This document shows positions 60,304-64,000 of a stretch of 64,000 nucleotides of DNA, piece by piece. The notes beneath the pieces are model-generated. The model searched no databases. It was not told the DNA's origin and saw nothing but the letters and a program-made list of their open reading frames with translations. The translations under genes and the position numbers were made by a program. The DNA comes from Pseudomonadota bacterium (GTDB lineage Bacteria; Myxococcota_A; UBA796; CAJQPC01). Location of the stretch: the NCBI GenBank assembly GCA_024228935.1, contig JAAESX010000047.1, positions 1-64,000 on the forward strand, given 5' to 3'. Every line of letters begins with the position of its first letter. Positions within the stretch are counted from its first letter, which is position 1.

Positions 60304-62139
60304 GTGAGCCCCCACTTCGACATCGTTGTCGTCGGCGCCGGACACGCGGGCTGCGAGGCTGCGGCGGCCGCGGCCCGACTCGGACGGACCGTCGCGATGG
60401 TCACGTTCTCGGCCCGTCAGGTGGCGCGGCTGTCGTGCAACCCGGCCATCGGCGGCCTGGCGAAAGGGACGCTGGTTCGCGAGCTCGACGCGCTCGGCGG
60501 TCTGATGGCCCGGGTCGCGGATGCGACCACGATCCAGTTCCGGCGGCTCAACACCCGCAAGGGGCTGGCGGTCCGGAGCTCCCGCGCCCAGGTCGACAAC
60601 GTGGCGTACCCGCTGGAGATGCAGCGCGTCCTGGCCTCGATCGACGGTCTGACCGTGATCGAGGGCGAGGCGACCGGGCTGGTCCTGGAAGGCGGCCGCA
60701 TCGCCGGCGTCCGGATGGGCGAGGCGACCCTCCACGCGCCGCGCGTCGTGCTCACCACGGGCACATTCCTGGGTGGACTGCTGCACGAGGGCACCACGCA
60801 GACGCCCGGCGGGCGGATCGACGACGGCGCGGCGCACGCCCTGGCCCAGGATCTGCGCGACGCGGGGCTTCGACTCGGACGGCTGAAGACGGGCACGCCG
60901 CCTCGCCTGAAGGCCGACACGGTGGACTGGGACCGCCTGGAACTGCAGGACGACCACGACGGACGGCTCTCGTTCACGGACACGCCGCGCCGGTTGCCGC
61001 CGGTCCAGTGCCACATCGCCTACACGAACCAGGCGACGCACACCCTGATCCGCGAGAACCTGCATCGAAGCTCGATGTTCTCGGGGGCCATCTCCGGCGT
61101 CGGCCCGCGCTACTGCCCCTCGGTCGAGGACAAGATCGCGCGGTTCCCCGACCGACCGAAGCACAAGCTCTTCCTGGAGCCCGAGAGCCACGAGACGAAC
61201 CGCGTCTACGTGAACGGCCTGTCGACGTCGCTGCCTCGCGAGGTCCAGCTCGAGGCCCTGCGCTCGATCGAGGGCCTGGAGCGCGCCGAGGTCCTGCAGT
61301 GGGGCTACGCCGTGGAGTACGACCACGCCGACCCGCGCGACCTGGGGCTGGACCTGCAGCATCGCTGCATCCCGGGACTCCATCTGGCCGGGCAGGTGAA
61401 CGGGACCTCGGGGTACGAAGAGGCGGCGGTCCAGGGTTTCGTCGCCGGCGTCAGCGCAGCGACCGGCTCGGCAGTCGCGCTCGGACGCGACGAGGCGTAC
61501 ATCGGGGTCCTGATCGACGACCTGACGAGCCGCGGAATCGGCGGAGAACCGTACCGGATGTTCTCCTCGCGCGCCGAACACAGACTCTTGCTCCGAGAGG
61601 ACAACGCCGACCGGCGACTCATGGCTCGCGGACGCGAACTGGGCCTGGTCCCGGACCCCGCCTGGAGCGCGTTCTCGCGCCGCAATCTGCAGATCGAACA
61701 GACCGTCAACCACCTGGTCTCGTTCAAGATTCATCCATCGAGCGCCAACCTCGAACGCCTGACGAAGGCGGGCGTCGGCTCGCTCCGAAGTCCCTCGACA
61801 CTCGCCGAGATCCTGCGCCGCCCGAACGCCCGATACGCCGCCCTGGCCAAGGCCTTCGAGCTCCCCGCACTCTACACAGACATCGCCGAACAGGTCGAGA
61901 CCGAGCTGAAGTACGCCGGCTACATCGAGCGCGAGAAGCGCCGGACCGAACAGGCACGAAAGCTGGGCTCGGTCCGACTCGACTCCGTGGACTACGCCGC
62001 CGTCCGGGGCCTCAAGGCCGAGGTCCGGGAGCGACTCCAGGCCGCTCGACCGACGACCCTCCAGTCCGCCAGCCGACTCCCCGGCATCACCCCCGCCGCG
62101 ATCAGCACGCTCGCGGCGCACCTCGCGAGGCAGGCATGA
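60304..62139 (+). CDS. mnmG: tRNA uridine 5-carboxymethylaminomethyl modification enzyme MnmG
   Basis: MnmG (GidA), with MnmE, modifies the wobble uridine of several tRNAs using FAD. The GTG start gives 611 residues (about 630 usually). It begins FDIVVVGAGHAGCEAAAAAA with the FAD Rossmann motif. It has SCNPAIGGLAKGTLVRELDA, GLAVRSSRAQVDN, TGTFLGGLLHEGTTQTPGGR, LKTGTPPRLKADTVDW, GPRYCPSVEDKIARFPDR and the late GQVNGTSGYEEAAVQGFVAG. All family blocks are intact. It overlaps rsmG by four bases. mnmG-rsmG-parA-parB is the usual order near bacterial origins. Confidence 0.97.
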   Translation: MSPHFDIVVVGAGHAGCEAAAAAARLGRTVAMVTFSARQVARLSCNPAIGGLAKGTLVRELDALGGLMARVADATTIQFRRLNTRKGLAVRSSRAQVDNVAYPLEMQRVLASIDGLTVIEGEATGLVLEGGRIAGVRMGEATLHAPRVVLTTGTFLGGLLHEGTTQTPGGRIDDGAAHALAQDLRDAGLRLGRLKTGTPPRLKADTVDWDRLELQDDHDGRLSFTDTPRRLPPVQCHIAYTNQATHTLIRENLHRSSMFSGAISGVGPRYCPSVEDKIARFPDRPKHKLFLEPESHETNRVYVNGLSTSLPREVQLEALRSIEGLERAEVLQWGYAVEYDHADPRDLGLDLQHRCIPGLHLAGQVNGTSGYEEAAVQGFVAGVSAATGSAVALGRDEAYIGVLIDDLTSRGIGGEPYRMFSSRAEHRLLLREDNADRRLMARGRELGLVPDPAWSAFSRRNLQIEQTVNHLVSFKIHPSSANLERLTKAGVGSLRSPSTLAEILRRPNARYAALAKAFELPALYTDIAEQVETELKYAGYIEREKRRTEQARKLGSVRLDSVDYAAVRGLKAEVRERLQAARPTTLQSASRLPGITPAAISTLAAHLARQA

Positions 62140-62663
62140 CGCCACTCGAACAGCATCACTTCGACCTCCTGACCAAGTGGCGCAAGGCGATGGACCTCGT
62201 CGGCCCGGGCCCGCTGGAGCCTCACTTCGAGGACGCGCGTCGAGCGGTCGCATGGCTGGAGCCCACCGGGAGCTGGGTGGACCTCGGCAGCGGGGCGGGC
62301 TTCCCCGGCGTGGCCCTCGCCGCACACCACCCGGACCTGCGGGTCCTGCTCGTAGAGTCCCGCTCCAAGCGCGCGGCCTTCCTCGACCAGGTCGCACGAA
62401 CGGCGCCCAACCTGAGCGTCCGTTGCACGCGCAGCGAGAAGCTCGAGGACGGGGCGTTCGACGGCGTGATCTCGCGCGCGTACCGGCCCCCAGAGGACTA
62501 CCTCGCAGACGCTCGACGCCTGCTACAGGCGGGTGGAACCGCTGTCGTGATGCTCGCCCGCCAGGAGCCACCCAGGGTCGACGGGCTCGAGATGTTCCAC
62601 GTGGAACACTACAACCTGGGGGGCCGTCCGCGCGCCGCCGTGGGGTACCGGAAGACCGGCTGA
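62136..62663 (+). CDS. rsmG: 16S rRNA (guanine527-N7)-methyltransferase RsmG
   Basis: RsmG (GidB) methylates G527 of 16S rRNA with S-adenosylmethionine. The 175-residue protein is shorter than the usual 200-210. It has the SAM motif WVDLGSGAGFPGVALAAHHP, VLLVESRSKRAAFLDQVART, and the late SRAYRPPEDYLADARRLL where most RsmG have SRA. A parS site lies inside its 3' end and encodes MFHVEH, a signature known from other RsmG proteins with embedded parS. It is coupled to mnmG. Confidence 0.95.
   Translation: MTPLEQHHFDLLTKWRKAMDLVGPGPLEPHFEDARRAVAWLEPTGSWVDLGSGAGFPGVALAAHHPDLRVLLVESRSKRAAFLDQVARTAPNLSVRCTRSEKLEDGAFDGVISRAYRPPEDYLADARRLLQAGGTAVVMLARQEPPRVDGLEMFHVEHYNLGGRPRAAVGYRKTG
62593..62608. 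other. parS: parS centromere site 4, inside rsmG
   Basis: TGTTCCACGTGGAACA lies in the rsmG coding region near its end and is read as MFHVEH. It is about 180 bp upstream of parA. All four sites share the exact TTCCACGTGGAA core. Confidence 0.95.
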
Positions 62664-62704
62664 TCCGACCGTCACGACGCGCCGCACGAAATACAGACCC
62701 GGTC

Positions 62705-62733
62705 TTGCGCCGTCAAGCCTTTCTCGCTACGCT
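62705..62733 (+). promoter_or_regulatory. possible sigma-70-type promoter for parAB
   Basis: TTGCGC (62705-62710) and TACGCT (62728-62733) are separated by 17 bp, in the 125-bp gap between rsmG and parA. The match to TTGACA/TATAAT is partial. Position upstream of parA is the main support. Confidence 0.3.
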
Positions 62734-62788
62734 CGCACTCCCCCCGCGGGCCGTCCGGCGCGCGAACCCCATCCTCCCCGGATCATCC

Positions 62789-63580
62789 ATGCCTCACGTG
62801 ATCGCGGTCTCGAACCAGAAGGGCGGCGTCGGAAAGACCACCACCTCGGTCAACCTCGCGGCCAGCCTCGCCCACCTCGGGCATCCCACCCTGCTCATCG
62901 ATCTCGACCCGCAGGGCAACGCCAGCAGCGGCGTCGGCTGCCCCATGGACGAGGTCGAGGTCGGCACCTACGACGTCCTCCTGGGCAACGCATCGCTCGA
63001 CGAGTGCACGTACGGCACGTCGCTGGACGGCCTCGACGTCGTCCCGGCGACCCACGCCATGATCGGCGCGGAGATCGAGCTCTACGGGGTCCCGCGGGCC
63101 CAGCTCCTGCTGCGGAACGCGTGCCACGAGATCGCGCCCTTCTACGACTTCGTCGTGCTGGACGGGCCGCCGAGCCTCGGAATGCTGACCGTGAACGCGC
63201 TCGCGGCGGCCCACAGCGTCCTGGTCCCGGTCCAGGGAGAGTACTTCGCGCTCGAGGGCGTCGGCATGCTGATGCGCAGCATGGCGCAGGTCCGGAAGTC
63301 GGTGAACCCGGGGCTCCGCCGCGAGGGCCTGCTCATCACGATGTACGACCACCGCAACCGACTGTGTCGGGCCGTCGAAGACGAGCTTCGAGGCGTCTTC
63401 GGCGACGAGGTCTTCGACACCGTCATCCCGCGCAACGTGCGCCTCGGCGAGGCCCCCAGCCACGGCGAGCCCGTGCTGGCGTACGAGCCGATGTCGGTCG
63501 GCGCCCGCAGCTACCTGGCGCTCGCCCAGGAGCTCCTCGACAAGAACCACGCGCAGCTTCTGCTGGAGAGGTCCGCATGA
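62789..63580 (+). CDS. parA: chromosome-partitioning ATPase ParA (Soj)
   Basis: ParA is the ATPase that moves ParB-parS complexes. The 263-residue protein begins PHVIAVSNQKGGVGKTTTSV with the deviant Walker A (KGGVGKTT). It has LLIDLDPQGNASSGVG as the second motif, FVVLDGPPSLGMLTVNALAA as Walker B, and the late SHGEPVLAYEPMSVGARSYL. Length is typical of chromosomal Soj. It overlaps parB by four bases. The ATG at 62789 is preceded by no strong ribosome site; earlier starts would extend into the promoter region. Confidence 0.97.
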   Translation: MPHVIAVSNQKGGVGKTTTSVNLAASLAHLGHPTLLIDLDPQGNASSGVGCPMDEVEVGTYDVLLGNASLDECTYGTSLDGLDVVPATHAMIGAEIELYGVPRAQLLLRNACHEIAPFYDFVVLDGPPSLGMLTVNALAAAHSVLVPVQGEYFALEGVGMLMRSMAQVRKSVNPGLRREGLLITMYDHRNRLCRAVEDELRGVFGDEVFDTVIPRNVRLGEAPSHGEPVLAYEPMSVGARSYLALAQELLDKNHAQLLLERSA

Positions 63581-64000
63581 ACGAGTCCCTGGGCCGCGGC
63601 CTGTCCGCCCTCATCCCCGACGACCTGTTCGCCGACGCGCCCACCCCGCGCGGCACGCCGACGCTCGTCCCGCTGGCGGAGATCCAGCCGAACCCCGAGC
63701 AGCCTCGCGAGCACTTCGATCCCGAGCGCCTGGCCGAGCTGGCCACGTCCGTCGGCGCCCACGGTGTGCTGTCGCCGCTGCTGGTGCGGCCTCGCGACGG
63801 TGGCGGCTACACGCTCATCGCCGGGGAGCGTCGCCTGCGAGCGGCCGGACTGGCCGGACTCGACGAGGTCCCCGTGGTGATCCGCACGGACGCCGACGAC
63901 GCCGATGTGCAGCTCGAGCTCGCCCTGGTCGAGAACCTGCAGCGCGAGGACCTGGACGTGGTCGAGGCCGCGCGGGGCTACCAGCGCCTGCAGCAGGCCT
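63577..64000 (+). CDS. parB: chromosome-partitioning protein ParB (cut by window end)
   Basis: ParB binds parS and spreads as a CTP-dependent clamp. The first 141 codons are present. The start NESLGRGLSALIPDDLF is typical, and the ParB/Srx CTP-binding domain follows: LAEIQPNPEQPREHFDPERL, YTLIAGERRLRAAGLAGLDE and the start of the helix-turn-helix region ENLQREDLDVVEAARGYQRL. The GERR motif of the CTPase is intact. The DNA-binding and dimer domains lie past the window. The parS sites found upstream are its predicted targets. Confidence 0.97.
   Translation, partial: MNESLGRGLSALIPDDLFADAPTPRGTPTLVPLAEIQPNPEQPREHFDPERLAELATSVGAHGVLSPLLVRPRDGGGYTLIAGERRLRAAGLAGLDEVPVVIRTDADDADVQLELALVENLQREDLDVVEAARGYQRLQQA

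Noticed and set aside
57916..62571. A 1551-codon minus-strand frame across mnmG and rsmG
   Set aside because: Its upstream two thirds are antisense to unmistakable mnmG and rsmG. Only the part from 59397 down is a membrane protein.
62664..62788. Origin of replication between rsmG and parA
   Set aside because: No DnaA boxes (TTATCCACA-like) or AT-rich unwinding region was found. The origin is probably nearby but outside the window.

Overview
The window is very GC-rich, densely packed chromosomal DNA from a Gram-negative bacterium, most likely a member of the Myxococcota (delta-proteobacterial lineage). The evidence is the many outer-membrane barrels and lipoproteins, FG-GAP and EF-hand proteins, CotH, an ETF-ubiquinone oxidoreductase, Myxococcus-type parS sites (core TTCCACGTGGAA) and tandem lspA genes. 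The right end (mnmG-rsmG-parA-parB plus four parS sites between 42.0 and 62.6 kb) is the arrangement normally found beside the chromosome origin. I saw no dnaA gene, DnaA-box cluster, tRNA, rRNA, CRISPR array or insertion sequence.

Layout. 1-5.6 kb: an interrupted FG-GAP protein, an outer-membrane barrel, galU, a small secreted protein and priA. 5.6-10.4 kb: two divergent sulfatase-like lipoprotein units, one with an RND-like periplasmic-domain lipoprotein and one with a small EF-hand membrane protein. 10.4-16 kb: lipoproteins, a zincin with a zinc ribbon, ETF-QO and CotH. 16.1-21 kb: a lipoprotein-maturation operon with two lspA and two lgt genes, then a membrane protein. 20.9-25.4 kb: comEC, a barrel and a patch of damaged small membrane-protein genes. 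25.4-29.6 kb: dapC-dapD-DUF4261, a SRPBCC protein and a LysR regulator. 29.6-34.7 kb: a GT39-like enzyme, a rhomboid protease, an EF-hand protein, two frameshifted genes, a DUF4345 protein and a shortened LysR protein. 34.7-42.8 kb: a serine hydrolase, membrane and secreted proteins, an RluA-type pseudouridine synthase, an FG-GAP lipoprotein, a collagen-like lipoprotein and a double TonB_C protein. 42.8-49.9 kb: an amidohydrolase, coiled-coil and unknown proteins, UspA, DUF72 and an MBL lipoprotein. 49.9-57.9 kb: an Hsp90-like ATPase operon opposite a membrane-protein/M48-protease pair. 57.9-64 kb: a GT39-like protein, a lipoprotein, mnmG, rsmG, parA and parB (cut by the window end).

Themes. 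Cell-envelope biology dominates. At least nine lipoproteins have signal peptides of only 4-8 residues before the lipobox Cys, with no Lys or Arg, while the same window carries duplicated Lsp and Lgt enzymes. This is the most striking unexplained pattern. The second is an operon of an intact Hsp90-like ATPase with a 1093-residue partner whose N-terminus looks like a degenerate copy of the same fold. Five genes carry single nonsense codons or one-base shifts, mostly in short G runs, so draft-assembly error must be excluded before calling them pseudogenes. Genes are compact: most operon neighbours overlap by ATGA or GTGA, and several convergent pairs overlap at their 3' ends.
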